From the NCBI RefSeq assembly GCF_900475315.1, contig NZ_LS483369.1, positions 1,116,001 to 1,180,000 on the forward strand: a DNA stretch of 64,000 nucleotides, read 5' to 3'. Below the pieces are notes generated by a model. The model was given only the letters and a program-made list of their open reading frames with translations, was not told where the DNA came from and searched no databases. Positions 18,845 through 28,538 of the stretch are shown one piece after another; the stretch's first letter is position 1, and every line of letters starts with the position of its first letter. Position numbers and translations under genes: made by a program. The stretch is from Neisseria cinerea (lineage in GTDB: Bacteria > Pseudomonadota > Gammaproteobacteria > Burkholderiales > Neisseriaceae).

Positions 18845-19468
18845 ATGAACAGAAGAACCTTCCTCCTCGGCGCAGGCGCGTTGCTTCTTACCGCCTGCGG
18901 CAGAAAATCCGCCCGAACCCACGCCAAAATTCCCGAAGGCAGCACCGTGCTTGCCTTGGGCGATTCGCTCACCTTCGGCTACGGCGCAAACCCCGGCGAA
19001 TCCTACCCCGCTCAACTGCAAAAACTGACGGGGTGGAGCGTCGTCAACGGCGGCGTATCTGGCGATACGTCTGCACAAGCCCTGTCGCGCCTGCCCGCGC
19101 TGTTGGCACGCAAACCCAAGCTTGTGATTGTCGGCATAGGCGGCAACGACTTTCTGCGCAAAGTTCCCGAAGAACAGACCCGCGCCAATATCGCGAAAAT
19201 CATCGAAACCGTGCAGAAGGAAAACATCCCCGCCGTCCTCGTCGGCGTGCCGCACATCACACTGGGCGCGTTGTTCGGGCATTTGAGCAACTATCCGCTG
19301 TATGAGGATTTGTCCAAGGAATACGGCATTCCGCTGTTCGGCGGCGCGTGGGCAGAAATTTTGGGCGATAATAATCTGAAATCCGACCAAATCCACGCCA
19401 ACGGCAAAGGCTATCGGAAATTTGCCGAAGATTTGAATCAATTTTTGAGAAAGCAGGGGTTTAGATAA
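18845..19468 (+). CDS. SGNH/GDSL-family esterase, predicted lipoprotein
   Basis: The 207-residue protein has a Tat-like or lipoprotein leader (MNRRTFLLGAGALLLTAC, Cys after LTA) and the four SGNH blocks: GDSLTFGYGA, GGVSGDTS, GIGGNDF and DQIHANGKGY, with Ser, Gly, Asn and Asp/His in place. Relatives such as TesA act as arylesterase, thioesterase or lysophospholipase. A membrane-anchored periplasmic location fits phospholipid turnover beside the lipid-transport genes pqiABC, but the substrate is not shown. The ORF extends six codons upstream through a DUS (MPSEKP); start 18845 gives a proper signal peptide. Confidence 0.85.
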   Translation: MNRRTFLLGAGALLLTACGRKSARTHAKIPEGSTVLALGDSLTFGYGANPGESYPAQLQKLTGWSVVNGGVSGDTSAQALSRLPALLARKPKLVIVGIGGNDFLRKVPEEQTRANIAKIIETVQKENIPAVLVGVPHITLGALFGHLSNYPLYEDLSKEYGIPLFGGAWAEILGDNNLKSDQIHANGKGYRKFAEDLNQFLRKQGFR

Positions 19469-19673
19469 TCATGAACCGACTGGAACACCAAACTGCTTCG
19501 GGACGCATATGCCGTCTGAAGTGCAAAACCTACGCCATACAGCCGCATGAAGTTGCAGCGGTATGGCGTTTTTTGAAAAAGACGGCCTGCCGGTTCAGAC
19601 GGCATGACCGACCGTCCGAACCTGCTGTGGATAAAACCCGGACAGGCTGAAATCATGGAATATTGCGAACCTG
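19469..19673. other. Intergenic region with widely spaced DUS copies
   Basis: ATGCCGTCTGAA at about 19509 and TTCAGACGGCAT at about 19594 face each other across some 70 bp, too far apart for a tidy terminator. No convincing gene is seen in this stretch. Confidence 0.5.
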
Positions 19674-19919
19674 ATGGCGGGGCTGCCGCTGTTTATCGTG
19701 ATTTTGGTTCTACTCAATATTGTTTTTCCGCTTCCGGCGTATCCATTGGCTTGACTGGTGCTTGCAGGTTTCATGGTTTTGGTCAGCGGCTTTCCCTTAT
19801 CGCTGCTGCTTGTGGCGCTGCTTGTCCTGACCTGCTGCATTCTGGCGTGTTGTCCGCCATTATCCCGTCTTTTGTGCTACCCTTACCCGAATCATCCGAT
19901 GTCTAAAAATTCTGCCTGA
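19674..19919 (+). pseudogene. Possible decayed small membrane protein with in-frame TGA
   Basis: Starting at 19674 the frame reads MAGLPLFIVILVLLNIVFPL, then PAYPLA, a TGA at codon 27, then LVLAGFMVLVSGFPLSLLLV and a Cys-rich tail to TGA at 19917-19919. Two clean hydrophobic helices on either side of one stop suggest a two-helix membrane protein broken by a nonsense change (TGG to TGA would restore it). No good ribosome binding site is seen, so it may also be chance. A 100-codon frame across the same DNA from 19604 is not protein-like. Confidence 0.35.
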
Positions 19920-19949
19920 TGGCAGCCCTACAACACCGAAGGAGCAGAA

Positions 19950-22802
19950 ATGAAACTATCCGAACTGTTCAACCCCAACGAATTTGCCGCGCGCCATTTG
20001 AGCTTTGGCGACGAGGCTGCGCTTTTGGAAGCGCTCGGCGAGAAGAGCATGGATGATTTTGTCGGCAATACTGTGCCGCAAAGCATCCGTATGCCGTCCG
20101 AACTCGACCTGCCCGAAGCCCTGACCGAGGCGGACGCGTTGGCGGAATTGAAAGGCATTGCGTCGAAAAACGTGATCAACAAATCCTATATCGGCTTGGG
20201 TTATTACCCGACCCGCGTGCCGAACGTGATTTTGCGCAACGTATTGGAAAATCCGGGCTGGTACACCGCCTATACGCCGTATCAGGCGGAAATTGCCCAA
20301 GGTCGTTTGGAAGCTTTGTTGAACTTCCAACAAGTGTGTATCGATTTGACCGGTTTTCCTGTGGCAGGCGCGTCTTTGTTGGACGAGGCGACTGCCGCCG
20401 CTGAAGCAATGGCGATGGCGCACCGTGTAGGCAAAGTGAAATCCGAGCGTTTCTTTGTGGATGCGCGCGTGTATTCGCAAACTTTGGACGTGATGAAAAC
20501 CCGCGCCAAATATTTCGGCTTCGAGTTGGTGGTCGGTGATTTTGCCCAAGCGGATGAAGGCGAATACTTCGGCGCGCTGTTCCAATACGTCGGTAAAGAC
20601 GGCGACGTGCAAGACTTGCAGGACGTTATCGGCCGCCTGAAAGCAAAAGGCACAATCGTTGCTGTTGCCGCCGACATCATGAGCTTGGTTTTGCTGAAAT
20701 CTCCTGCTGAGTTGGGCGCGGATATTGCTTTGGGCAACACCCAACGCTTCGGCGTACCGATGGGCTTCGGTGGTCCGCACGCCGCTTATTTCGCGTTTAA
20801 AGATGAGTTCAAACGTTCCGCTCCGGGCCGCATCATCGGCGTATCCAAAGACGCATCGGGCAAGCCTGCCTTGCGCATGGCGTTGTCCACCCGTGAGCAA
20901 CACATCCGCCGCGAAAAAGCCACGTCCAATATTTGTACGGCACAAGCATTGCTGGCGAACTTGGCGGGCATGTACGCCGTTTATCACGGCCCTGAAGGTG
21001 TGAAACGCATTGCCAACCGTATCCATGCGTTGGCTTCTGCCTTTGCCGATGCGCTGGTTTCAGACGGCCTGAATGTGGTTCACAAAGTCTTCTTCGATAC
21101 CGTTACCGTCGATTTCGGCAGCAAAGAGAAAGCAGACCAAGTGTTTGCCGCTGCTTTGGCGTCGGGTTACAACCTGCGCCGCGTCAACGATACTCAAGTT
21201 GCGGCTGCATTCCATGAAACATCGGCATACGAAGATTTGGTTGATTTGTACCGCGCGTTTACCGGCAAGGATACGTTCGCATTTGCCGATGACGTCAAAG
21301 GCCGTCTGAATGCAGAATTGCTGCGTCAAGACGACATTCTGCAACATCCTGTGTTCAACCGTTACCATACCGAACACGAAATGTTGCGCTACCTGAAAAA
21401 ACTCGAAGACCGCGACTTGGCGATGAACCGCAGCATGATTTCGCTCGGTAGCTGCACCATGAAGCTCAATGCGACTGCGGAAATGTTGCCGATTACTTGG
21501 GCTGAGTTCTCCGACATCCACCCTTACGCTCCCGAAGCGCAAACTGCCGGCTACCATGAATTGCTCGCCGATATGGAAAACAGCCTGAAAGCCATCACCG
21601 GCTTTGACGCGATTTCCCTGCAACCAAACTCCGGCGCACAAGGCGAATACACCGGTATGCTTTCTATCCGCCGCTATCAAGAAGCCAACGGCGAGGGACA
21701 CCGCAACATCTGTCTGATTCCAAAATCAGCCCACGGCACCAACCCCGCAACTGCCGCCATGCTCGGTTTGAAAGTCGTCGTTGTCGATACCGACGAACAC
21801 GGCAACGTCAATATTGACGATTTGAAAGCCAAAGCCGAGCAACACCGCGACGCTTTGTCCGCCATCATGATTACCTATCCGTCGACCCACGGTGTGTACG
21901 AAGAAGGCATCCGCGACATCTGCCGCATCATCCATGAAAACGGCGGACAGGTTTACATGGACGGCGCCAACCTCAACGCCCAAATCGGCATCATGCAGCC
22001 TGCCGAAGTCGGTGCGGACGTGTTGCACATGAACCTGCACAAAACCTTCTGTATCCCTCACGGCGGCGGCGGTCCGGGCATAGGTCCGATTGGCTTGAAA
22101 GCCCACCTTGCCCCGTTTGCACCGGGACACGCTTTGACCGACACCCACAGCGCCAGTGCCGACCAAACCGCCGTTGCTGCTGCGGCCTTCGGTTCTGCGT
22201 CCATCCTGCCAATTACTTGGATGTACCTGACCATGATGGGCAAACAAGGCATGGAACAGGCGACACGCTGGGCATTGCTCAACGCCAACTACGTTGCCAA
22301 ACGTCTGAGCGAAGACTATCCGATTCTGTATACAGGCAAAAATGGCCGCGTCGCGCACGAATGTATCGTCGATTTGCGTCCGCTTAAAGCCGAAAGCGGC
22401 ATCACCGAAACCGACATCGCCAAACGCCTGATGGACTACGGCTTCCACGCCCCGACCGTCTCCTTCCCCGTTGCCGGCACGCTGATGATCGAGCCGACCG
22501 AAAGCGAGAGCAAAGCCGAACTCGACCGCTTCATCGCCGCCCTGAAACAAATCAAACAGGAAGTGTTGAAAGTCGAGCGCGGCGAATGGCCGAAAGAGGA
22601 CAACCCGTTGGTGAACGCTCCGCATACCGCATCCGACGTAACTGGCGAATGGACGCATCCGTACTCCCGTGAAGAAGCCGTCTTCCCATTGCCGTTTGTC
22701 CGCGAACACAAATTCTGGCCGAGCGTCAAACGGGTAGATGAAGTGTATGGCGACCGCAATCTGGTTTGCTCCTGCCTGCCGACAGAAAATTATGAAGACT
22801 GA
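19950..22802 (+). CDS. gcvP: Glycine dehydrogenase (decarboxylating), glycine cleavage P-protein
   Basis: The 950-residue PLP enzyme decarboxylates glycine and passes the aminomethyl group to the lipoyl arm of GcvH. It is a single-chain P-protein: N-terminal half ([28 protein letters not shown]) and C-terminal half with the PLP lysine in [18 protein letters not shown] about residue 700. Length is normal for the fused form. The start has GGAG seven bases upstream. gcvT and gcvH are not in the window. Confidence 0.97.
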   Translation: MKLSELFNPNEFAARHLSFGDEAALLEALGEKSMDDFVGNTVPQSIRMPSELDLPEALTEADALAELKGIASKNVINKSYIGLGYYPTRVPNVILRNVLENPGWYTAYTPYQAEIAQGRLEALLNFQQVCIDLTGFPVAGASLLDEATAAAEAMAMAHRVGKVKSERFFVDARVYSQTLDVMKTRAKYFGFELVVGDFAQADEGEYFGALFQYVGKDGDVQDLQDVIGRLKAKGTIVAVAADIMSLVLLKSPAELGADIALGNTQRFGVPMGFGGPHAAYFAFKDEFKRSAPGRIIGVSKDASGKPALRMALSTREQHIRREKATSNICTAQALLANLAGMYAVYHGPEGVKRIANRIHALASAFADALVSDGLNVVHKVFFDTVTVDFGSKEKADQVFAAALASGYNLRRVNDTQVAAAFHETSAYEDLVDLYRAFTGKDTFAFADDVKGRLNAELLRQDDILQHPVFNRYHTEHEMLRYLKKLEDRDLAMNRSMISLGSCTMKLNATAEMLPITWAEFSDIHPYAPEAQTAGYHELLADMENSLKAITGFDAISLQPNSGAQGEYTGMLSIRRYQEANGEGHRNICLIPKSAHGTNPATAAMLGLKVVVVDTDEHGNVNIDDLKAKAEQHRDALSAIMITYPSTHGVYEEGIRDICRIIHENGGQVYMDGANLNAQIGIMQPAEVGADVLHMNLHKTFCIPHGGGGPGIGPIGLKAHLAPFAPGHALTDTHSASADQTAVAAAAFGSASILPITWMYLTMMGKQGMEQATRWALLNANYVAKRLSEDYPILYTGKNGRVAHECIVDLRPLKAESGITETDIAKRLMDYGFHAPTVSFPVAGTLMIEPTESESKAELDRFIAALKQIKQEVLKVERGEWPKEDNPLVNAPHTASDVTGEWTHPYSREEAVFPLPFVREHKFWPSVKRVDEVYGDRNLVCSCLPTENYED

Positions 22803-22815
22803 CTGTTGATATCTT

Positions 22816-22852
22816 AAAAAATGCCGTCTGAAACATTTTCAGACGGCATTTT
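22816..22852 (+). terminator. DUS-pair terminator of gcvP
   Basis: AAAAAATGCCGTCTGAAA pairs with TTTCAGACGGCATTTT around three bases, 14 bp after the gcvP stop. The remaining gap to 23050 shows no gene; a 61-codon frame on the minus strand looks random. Confidence 0.85.
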
Positions 22853-23052
22853 CATCAACGGCAGACCGGTTGCACCGATACACGTATCTCGACTATAACT
22901 TTAAAAAAATGAGTTAAACCAATATCCATACATCCGCTTTTTTTATCATCCCACTTTTTATTCATCCGATCGAGCAGACAGATTTCGAAGATAAAAAATC
23001 TATTCACACCCTTTGATGTCATTCCCACACGGGCAAACAAATAAATTCCAAT

Positions 23053-23085
23053 AAAAAAACGGAGCAGATACCTGCCCCGTTTTTT
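23053..23085 (-). terminator. Terminator of the cytochrome c5 gene
   Basis: On the minus strand AAAAAACGGGGCAG and CTGCTCCGTTTTTT form a stem with a 4-nt loop (GTAT), 20 bp after the stop. Confidence 0.85.
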
Positions 23086-23106
23086 AATTTAATCCGAAAT
23101 CCGAAT

Positions 23107-23946
23107 TTAGAATTTTGCACCGGATTGGTTGGCCATATAGTCAACCGCTGCTTTGACTTCATCATCGCTCAAACCTGCATTACCGCCTTTTGCCGGCATA
23201 GCATTGAAACCTTCGAGTGCATGTTTATGCAAGGTTTCTTTACCTTGTTTGATACGGGGAGCCCAATCATCTTTTTTACCTATGCCGGGGATACCTGGAA
23301 TCGCTCCGCCATGGCATGCCTGACAGGTTGCTTCGAAAACTTTCTTGCCGTCTGCACCGGCTGCAGGTGCGGCAGCACCTTTGTCTTCTGCCTTCGCTTC
23401 CGCCAGAGCTGCATTATCGGCAGGAGCAGAAGCTGTTCCTGAAGCGGCACTGTCGGCAGGCGCAGCCTCATCCGGATTCGGGAAAGAACCTCCGCTTTTA
23501 TTCGCCATGTAGGTAATCGCCCGTTTGAGTTCCTGATCGGTCAGGTCTGCCGCGCCGCCTTTTGCAGGCATGGCATTAAATCCGTTAAGCGCATGTTGGA
23601 ACAAGGTATCGAAACCTTGTGCGATACGCGGTGCCCAATCGCCGTTGTTCTCCAGTTTCGGAGCATTCGGCACATTGCTGTCTGCAGCATGGCACTGGAT
23701 ACAGATTTTGTTGAAAATCTGCTCGCCCTGACGCTCTCCGACCGGAATACCGTCACCCATGGTCAATTGGCCCACAGGCTGGATACGGGTCTGCGTTGCC
23801 GCTTCCGTCGTTAAATCAACATCGCCGAACGAGCCGCTGCCCGCCAGCTTAATCAGGAAATAAAGAACTGCAATAACAATAACGATACCGCTCACAAGGG
23901 TGAACAATGCAGAGCCTTGGGCTTTATTGTCGCGGAGTTGTTTCAT
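23107..23946 (-). CDS. Di-heme cytochrome c5, membrane anchored
   Basis: The 279-residue periplasmic electron carrier has one N-terminal membrane helix (ALFTLVSGIVIVIAVLYFLIKL, about 13-34) and two homologous cytochrome c domains. Each has a CxxCH heme site (CIQCH about residue 80; CQACH about 209) and the closing FNAMPAKGG...MANKSGG / MANQSGA region with the axial Met. An Ala/Pro/Glu linker (about 158-195) joins them. In pathogenic neisseriae c5 carries electrons to the cbb3 oxidase and the nitrite reductase AniA. Two domains in tandem are the neisserial form; most proteobacterial c5 proteins have one. Confidence 0.92.
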   Translation of the reverse strand: MKQLRDNKAQGSALFTLVSGIVIVIAVLYFLIKLAGSGSFGDVDLTTEAATQTRIQPVGQLTMGDGIPVGERQGEQIFNKICIQCHAADSNVPNAPKLENNGDWAPRIAQGFDTLFQHALNGFNAMPAKGGAADLTDQELKRAITYMANKSGGSFPNPDEAAPADSAASGTASAPADNAALAEAKAEDKGAAAPAAGADGKKVFEATCQACHGGAIPGIPGIGKKDDWAPRIKQGKETLHKHALEGFNAMPAKGGNAGLSDDEVKAAVDYMANQSGAKF

Positions 23947-24230
23947 TTGGTAGGCCTCGCCGTCAGGTTAGGTTGTGCTGTAAATTATAGTTTGGTATGT
24001 TAAACGCAATTAACAATATTTTGCTGGATTATACTGAATTCACAGGGTCTTTCCAATCACTATCATTGAAAATATGCAAAAAATCACAGGCAGCGTCTCT
24101 TTTAAGCAAATAATCCATTGAAAATACTTGCTTATCCCCAAACAAATATCCCTCATACCCCACGCATCAGCCTGACGCCTCAAGATAAACTTTGCCAATT
24201 TGCAGAATTTACGTTAATCTTACGTTTTCC

Positions 24231-24306
24231 GCACCCATAGCTCAGTTGGAAGAGTGTCAGTTTCCGAAGCTGGAGGTCACAGGTTCGATCCCTGTTGGGT
24301 GCGCCA
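24231..24306 (+). tRNA. tRNA-Arg (anticodon CCG)
   Basis: A 76-nt cloverleaf from GCACCCATAGCTC to GGGTGCGCCA with encoded CCA. The seven-base anticodon loop TTCCGAA gives CCG, reading CGG codons. The gap from 23947 to 24230 holds no gene. Confidence 0.93.
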
Positions 24307-24315
24307 ATTATAAAG

Positions 24316-24355
24316 AGGCCGTCTGAAAGATAAATATTTTTCAGACGGCCTTTTG
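24316..24355. terminator. Inverted DUS pair between tRNA-Arg and tyrB
   Basis: AGGCCGTCTGAAA and TTTCAGACGGCCT flank a 9-nt loop. It uses the AG form of the uptake sequence. It can end both the tRNA and the convergent tyrB transcript. Confidence 0.8.
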
Positions 24356-24370
24356 ATTTACTTCAAATTC

Positions 24371-25564
24371 TTATTTCAATACTTCGGCAAATGCATCGGC
24401 AACATAGGCGATATTCGAAGCATTCAGTCCGGCGACGCACATCCTGCCCGAATCCAGCAGGTAAACGGCAAATTCGTCGCGCAACCTGCGGACTTGTTCC
24501 ACGCTCAATCCTGTGTAGCTGAACATGCCGCGCTGTTTGATGAAATAAGTGAAATCGCGATCGGGGATTTGCGCGGTCAAGACATCGTAAAGTTTCTGTC
24601 GCATGGCGCGGATTCGGTCGCGCATGACATAGACTTCGTTTTGCCACAAAGCGTAAAGTTCGGAGCTGTTCATCACATCGGCGGCGATATACGCGCCATG
24701 TGCGGGCGGGCTGGAGTAGATACGGCGGACGGTGAATTTGAGTTGTCCGAACACCAATTCCGCTTCTTCTTTATTCGGGCAAACCACGCTCAGGCCGCCG
24801 ACGCGCTCGCCGTAGAGCGACAGATTTTTTGAGAAGGAATTGCTGACAAGCAAGGGCAATTCCATTTCCACCGCTTTGCGGATGGCGTAGGCATCGCTGT
24901 CCAAATCGCCGCCGAATCCTTGGTAGGCAATGTCCATAAACGGAATCAGTTCGCGCGTTTTGATGATGTGCAACACTTCGTCCCATTGTTGTTCTGACAT
25001 ATCCACGCCGGTCGGGTTGTGGCAGCAGGGATGCAGGATTAAGACGCTGTGTTCGGGCAGGGTGTTGAAAAACGCGGTCATTTCGTCGAATTTCACGCCG
25101 ACAGTGGCGGGGTCGTAATAAGGATAAGTGCCAACCTCGAAACCTGCGCCTTCAAAAATGCCGCGATGGTTGTCCCAAGTCGGGTCGCTGACGTAGGCGC
25201 GTGCTGTGGGGAACCAGCGGTGCAGGAAATCCGCTCCGACTTTGAGCGCGCCCGAGCCGCCCAAGGTTTGTACGGTAACAATACGTCCTTGCGCGAGCGC
25301 GGGGTTGTCTTTGCCGAACAACAAATGCTGCACCGCACTACGGTAAGTGTCCAAGCCTTCCATCGGCAGGTAGGGCGACGGCGCAGGCGTGGCAGCGCGG
25401 GCGGTTTCGGCTCGGCTCACGGATTCCAATACGGGCATCTTGCCTTCGTCGTCGAAATAAATGCCTATGCTCAAATTGACTTTTTCAGGGCGCGGGTCGT
25501 TTTTGAAGGTTTCGACCAAACTCAAAATCGGGTCGCCGGGATAGTATTCGATGTGTCGGTACAT
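24371..25564 (-). CDS. tyrB: Aromatic amino acid / aspartate aminotransferase (class I)
   Basis: The 397-residue PLP enzyme is in the AspC/TyrB family: the PLP lysine lies in [18 protein letters not shown] (about 243-258) and [13 protein letters not shown] near 182. It transaminates aspartate, tyrosine or phenylalanine with 2-oxoglutarate. AspC and TyrB are hard to separate by eye; tyrB is used because the short form common in Neisseria is annotated so. It follows trmA by five bases on the same strand. Confidence 0.88.
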   Translation of the reverse strand: MYRHIEYYPGDPILSLVETFKNDPRPEKVNLSIGIYFDDEGKMPVLESVSRAETARAATPAPSPYLPMEGLDTYRSAVQHLLFGKDNPALAQGRIVTVQTLGGSGALKVGADFLHRWFPTARAYVSDPTWDNHRGIFEGAGFEVGTYPYYDPATVGVKFDEMTAFFNTLPEHSVLILHPCCHNPTGVDMSEQQWDEVLHIIKTRELIPFMDIAYQGFGGDLDSDAYAIRKAVEMELPLLVSNSFSKNLSLYGERVGGLSVVCPNKEEAELVFGQLKFTVRRIYSSPPAHGAYIAADVMNSSELYALWQNEVYVMRDRIRAMRQKLYDVLTAQIPDRDFTYFIKQRGMFSYTGLSVEQVRRLRDEFAVYLLDSGRMCVAGLNASNIAYVADAFAEVLK

Positions 25565-25569
25565 AGTCC

Positions 25570-26673
25570 TTACCTTTTGCTTTTTCCAAGGATTTTCTTT
25601 TTCAACAGTACGCCGCTTTCGATATGGTGCGTAAACGGAAATTGGTCGAACAGGGCGGCACGTTCGACCGTATGGGTTTCCGCCAAGGTGTCCAAATTGG
25701 CACGCAGCGTTTCAGGATTACAGGAAATGTAGATGATATTGTCAAACTGCGACACCAACTTCAAAGTTTCCTCATCGATACCGGCACGCGGCGGATCAAC
25801 AAAAATAGTAGAAAATGCGTAATCCGTCAAAGCAATACCGCCCTCCTTAAGGCGTGTAAACTCACGTTTGCCGGTATAGGCTTCGGTAAATTCTTCGGCA
25901 GACAGGCGGGCGATTTTGATGTTGCCTATCCCGTTTGCCTCAATATTCCATTGCGCCGCGCCTACTGAAGTTTTGGAAATCTCGGTTGCCAAAACACGTT
26001 CAAACTTTTCAGATAAAGGCAGCGTAAAATTGCCGTTTCCGCAATATAGTTCGAGCAAATCCCCACCCAGCCCTTCTGCCGCACCGCATGCCCATTCAAG
26101 CATTTTTTGACACACGGCAGCATTGGGTTGGGTAAAACCGCCTTCAATTTGCCGATAACGGAAATCCCGATTACCGACCTTCAAAGTTTCCGTCACATAG
26201 TCCTGTTTTAAGACTATTTTCTGCCCCCTGCTCCGCCCAATAACGGAAATATCCAACTGTTGCTGTAACGCTTGCGCCGCCCGTATCCACTCATCATCAA
26301 GCCTTTTGTGGTAAATCATAGTAACCAGCATTTCCCCGCTGAGCGTGGACAGAAATTCGACGGCATACCAACGGTTTCTCAGTTCGGCAGATTGGGCGGC
26401 AACGGCAATTAATTCGGGCATCAGGCAGTTGACTGCCTCTGAAGCAGCATCGAAGCGGTCGCAACGGATCAGGCTTGCCCCGCTAGCCTTTTGTCCTTTT
26501 TCAAACATGGCATAAAACATTTCCCCGCCTTCGTGCCAAATACGGAACTCGGCACGCATACGGTAATGTTTGTCCGGAGATTCATACACTTCCCACTCAG
26601 GAACATCCAAACCTGCAAAAAGGGTTTTAAGGTGGTCTTTTTTACCTTGAAGCTGCTGCGTGTAGTCATTCAT
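25570..26673 (-). CDS. trmA: tRNA (uracil-54-C5)-methyltransferase
   Basis: The 367-residue enzyme makes ribothymidine at position 54 of tRNA using SAM. It shows motif [16 protein letters not shown] (about 215), the DPPRAG motif (about 300) and the catalytic Cys in ISCNPETL (about 325). No N-terminal TRAM domain or Fe-S cysteines are present, which fits TrmA rather than RlmD. It is transcribed with tyrB. Confidence 0.95.
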   Translation of the reverse strand: MNDYTQQLQGKKDHLKTLFAGLDVPEWEVYESPDKHYRMRAEFRIWHEGGEMFYAMFEKGQKASGASLIRCDRFDAASEAVNCLMPELIAVAAQSAELRNRWYAVEFLSTLSGEMLVTMIYHKRLDDEWIRAAQALQQQLDISVIGRSRGQKIVLKQDYVTETLKVGNRDFRYRQIEGGFTQPNAAVCQKMLEWACGAAEGLGGDLLELYCGNGNFTLPLSEKFERVLATEISKTSVGAAQWNIEANGIGNIKIARLSAEEFTEAYTGKREFTRLKEGGIALTDYAFSTIFVDPPRAGIDEETLKLVSQFDNIIYISCNPETLRANLDTLAETHTVERAALFDQFPFTHHIESGVLLKKKILGKSKR

Positions 26674-26815
26674 ATCGCTATCCCGAAAAATCAGACCGGA
26701 TTATAAGCCGATTCACTGCAAAACACGCAACTCCTTTACCGGCATATAACCCGTTTTCCTCCGGCTTTTATGCTAAAATCCGCTGTCTCCAACATACCGT
26801 CCACAGAGGGAAAAC

Positions 26816-27916
26816 ATGGCAGGCAACACTTTCGGACAACTCTTCACCGTTACCACCTTCGGCGAAAGCCACGGCGCAGGTTTGGGCTGCATCATCGACG
26901 GCTGCCCGCCCGGACTGGCCTTAACCGAGTCAGACATCCAAGCCGACCTCGACCGGCGCAAACCCGGCACCAGCCGCCACGTTACCCAACGCCGCGAAGC
27001 CGACCAAGTAGAAATCCTCTCCGGTGTCTTCGAAGGCAAAACCACCGGCACACCCATCGCCCTCTTAATCCGCAATACCGACCAACGCAGCAAAGACTAC
27101 GGCAACATCGCCACCAGCTTCCGTCCCGGCCATGCCGACTATACCTACTGGCACAAATACGGCACGCGCGACTACCGCGGCGGCGGCAGAAGCTCCGCCC
27201 GTGAAACCGCCGCCCGCGTTGCCGCCGGAGCCGTTGCCAAAAAATGGTTGAAAGAAAAATTCGGCACGGAAATCACCGCCTACGTCACTCAAGTCGGCGA
27301 AAAAGAAATTCAGTTTGAAGGCTACGAACACATTTCCCAAAACCCCTTCTTCGCCGCCAACCAAAGCCAAATTGCCGAGCTGGAAAACTATATGGACAGC
27401 GTGCGCAAATCCTTGGATTCCGTCGGCGCGAAGCTGCATATTGAAGCCACCAATGTCCCCGTCGGCTTGGGCGAACCCGTATTCGACCGCCTCGATGCCG
27501 AAATCGCCTACGCCATGATGGGTATTAACGCCGTCAAAGGCGTAGAAATCGGCGCAGGTTTCGGCAGCGTCGTCCAACGCGGCAGCGAACACGGCGACGA
27601 ACTCACCCCGCAAGGCTTCCTGTCCAACCACTCAGGCGGCATCCTCGGCGGCATCAGCACCGGACAAGACATCCACGTCAATATCGCCATCAAACCCACC
27701 AGCTCCATCGCCACACCGCGCCGCAGCATCGACATCAACGGTGACCCCATCGAACTCGCCACGCACGGCAGACACGACCCCTGCGTCGGACTGCGCGCCG
27801 CCCCCATTGCCGAAGCCATGCTCGCGTTAGTCCTCATCGACCACGCCCTGCGCCATCGCGCGCAAAATGCCGACGTTCAGGTTAATACGCCCGACATTAC
27901 CCTTTCAAACAAATAA
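26816..27916 (+). CDS. aroC: Chorismate synthase
   Basis: The 366-residue FMN-dependent enzyme converts EPSP to chorismate, the last shikimate step. It has the family signatures [18 protein letters not shown] (residues 13-30), [19 protein letters not shown] (about 121) and [17 protein letters not shown] near the C-terminus. AGAGGG stands before the ATG. Chorismate feeds aromatic amino acids, ubiquinone and, by inference, the aryl starter of the polyene cluster at 44-59 kb. Confidence 0.97.
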   Translation: MAGNTFGQLFTVTTFGESHGAGLGCIIDGCPPGLALTESDIQADLDRRKPGTSRHVTQRREADQVEILSGVFEGKTTGTPIALLIRNTDQRSKDYGNIATSFRPGHADYTYWHKYGTRDYRGGGRSSARETAARVAAGAVAKKWLKEKFGTEITAYVTQVGEKEIQFEGYEHISQNPFFAANQSQIAELENYMDSVRKSLDSVGAKLHIEATNVPVGLGEPVFDRLDAEIAYAMMGINAVKGVEIGAGFGSVVQRGSEHGDELTPQGFLSNHSGGILGGISTGQDIHVNIAIKPTSSIATPRRSIDINGDPIELATHGRHDPCVGLRAAPIAEAMLALVLIDHALRHRAQNADVQVNTPDITLSNK

Positions 27917-28007
27917 AAATTTAGCCAAAACACAGACTTTATAATAGAATATCGAGCATTGCCGTGCAGCCTTGACGCACGGGTTTGTTTAGAGGAATGC
28001 AACTGAA

Positions 28008-28418
28008 ATGACACAAGAAACCGCTTTGGGCGCAGCACTGAAATCTGCGGTCCAAACCATGAGCAAAAAGAAACAGACAGAAATGATTGCCGACCATATC
28101 TACGGCAAATACGATGTATTCAAACGATTTAAACCGTTGGCACTCGGTATCGACCAAGACTTGATTACCGCGCTGCCCCAATACGATCCTACACTTATTG
28201 CACGCGTCCTCGCCAACCACTGCCGCCGTCCGCGCTATCTGAAAGCATTGGCGCGCGGAGGTAAACGCTTCGACCTGAACAACCGCTTTAAAGGCGAGGT
28301 TACTCCTGAAGAGCAAAACATCGCGCAAAATCATCCTTTCGTACAACAAGCTTTACAAAAACAGGCTGAAACCGCTACACCGGCAGCCGAAGCGGCAGAA
28401 CCTTCCGCAGCAGAATAA
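28008..28418 (+). CDS. proQ: Minimal ProQ/FinO-domain RNA chaperone
   Basis: The 136-residue protein is almost only a FinO/ProQ domain (RFKPLALGIDQDL; DPTLIARVLANHCRRPRYLKALARGGKRFDL) followed by a short Ala/Glu tail (about 108-136). The meningococcal relative is a known small RNA chaperone that binds many sRNAs and mRNA 3' ends. E. coli ProQ has an extra linker and Tudor-like C-terminal domain, absent here. It is monocistronic, with a DUS terminator. Confidence 0.93.
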   Translation: MTQETALGAALKSAVQTMSKKKQTEMIADHIYGKYDVFKRFKPLALGIDQDLITALPQYDPTLIARVLANHCRRPRYLKALARGGKRFDLNNRFKGEVTPEEQNIAQNHPFVQQALQKQAETATPAAEAAEPSAAE

Positions 28419-28430
28419 GCTGTCCGAATA

Positions 28431-28472
28431 AAATGCCGTCTGAAACCTGATTGGTTTTCAGACGGCATTTTT
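28431..28472 (+). terminator. DUS-pair terminator of proQ
   Basis: AAATGCCGTCTGAAACC pairs with GGTTTTCAGACGGCATTT around a short loop, ending in T residues. Confidence 0.85.
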
Positions 28473-28538
28473 CACATTGACTCAAATAGCTTGTTTATAC
28501 AGTGTTTTATCCTTATTTTCTTCTTTTCTGCCAACCAA

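Noticed and set aside
19956-22709. Long minus-strand frames opposite gcvP (up to 356 codons)
   Set aside because: GC-rich coding bias of gcvP leaves open frames on the other strand; no motifs or start signals.
22855-23040. Minus-strand 61-codon ORF after gcvP, and a dRS3-like ATTCCC near 23020
   Set aside because: The ORF has random composition and no ribosome site. The ATTCCC lacks its inverted partner, so no dRS3 element can be claimed.
25049-25732. Plus-strand 227-codon frame across tyrB and trmA
   Set aside because: It overlaps two well-supported genes on the other strand and has no recognisable domain.
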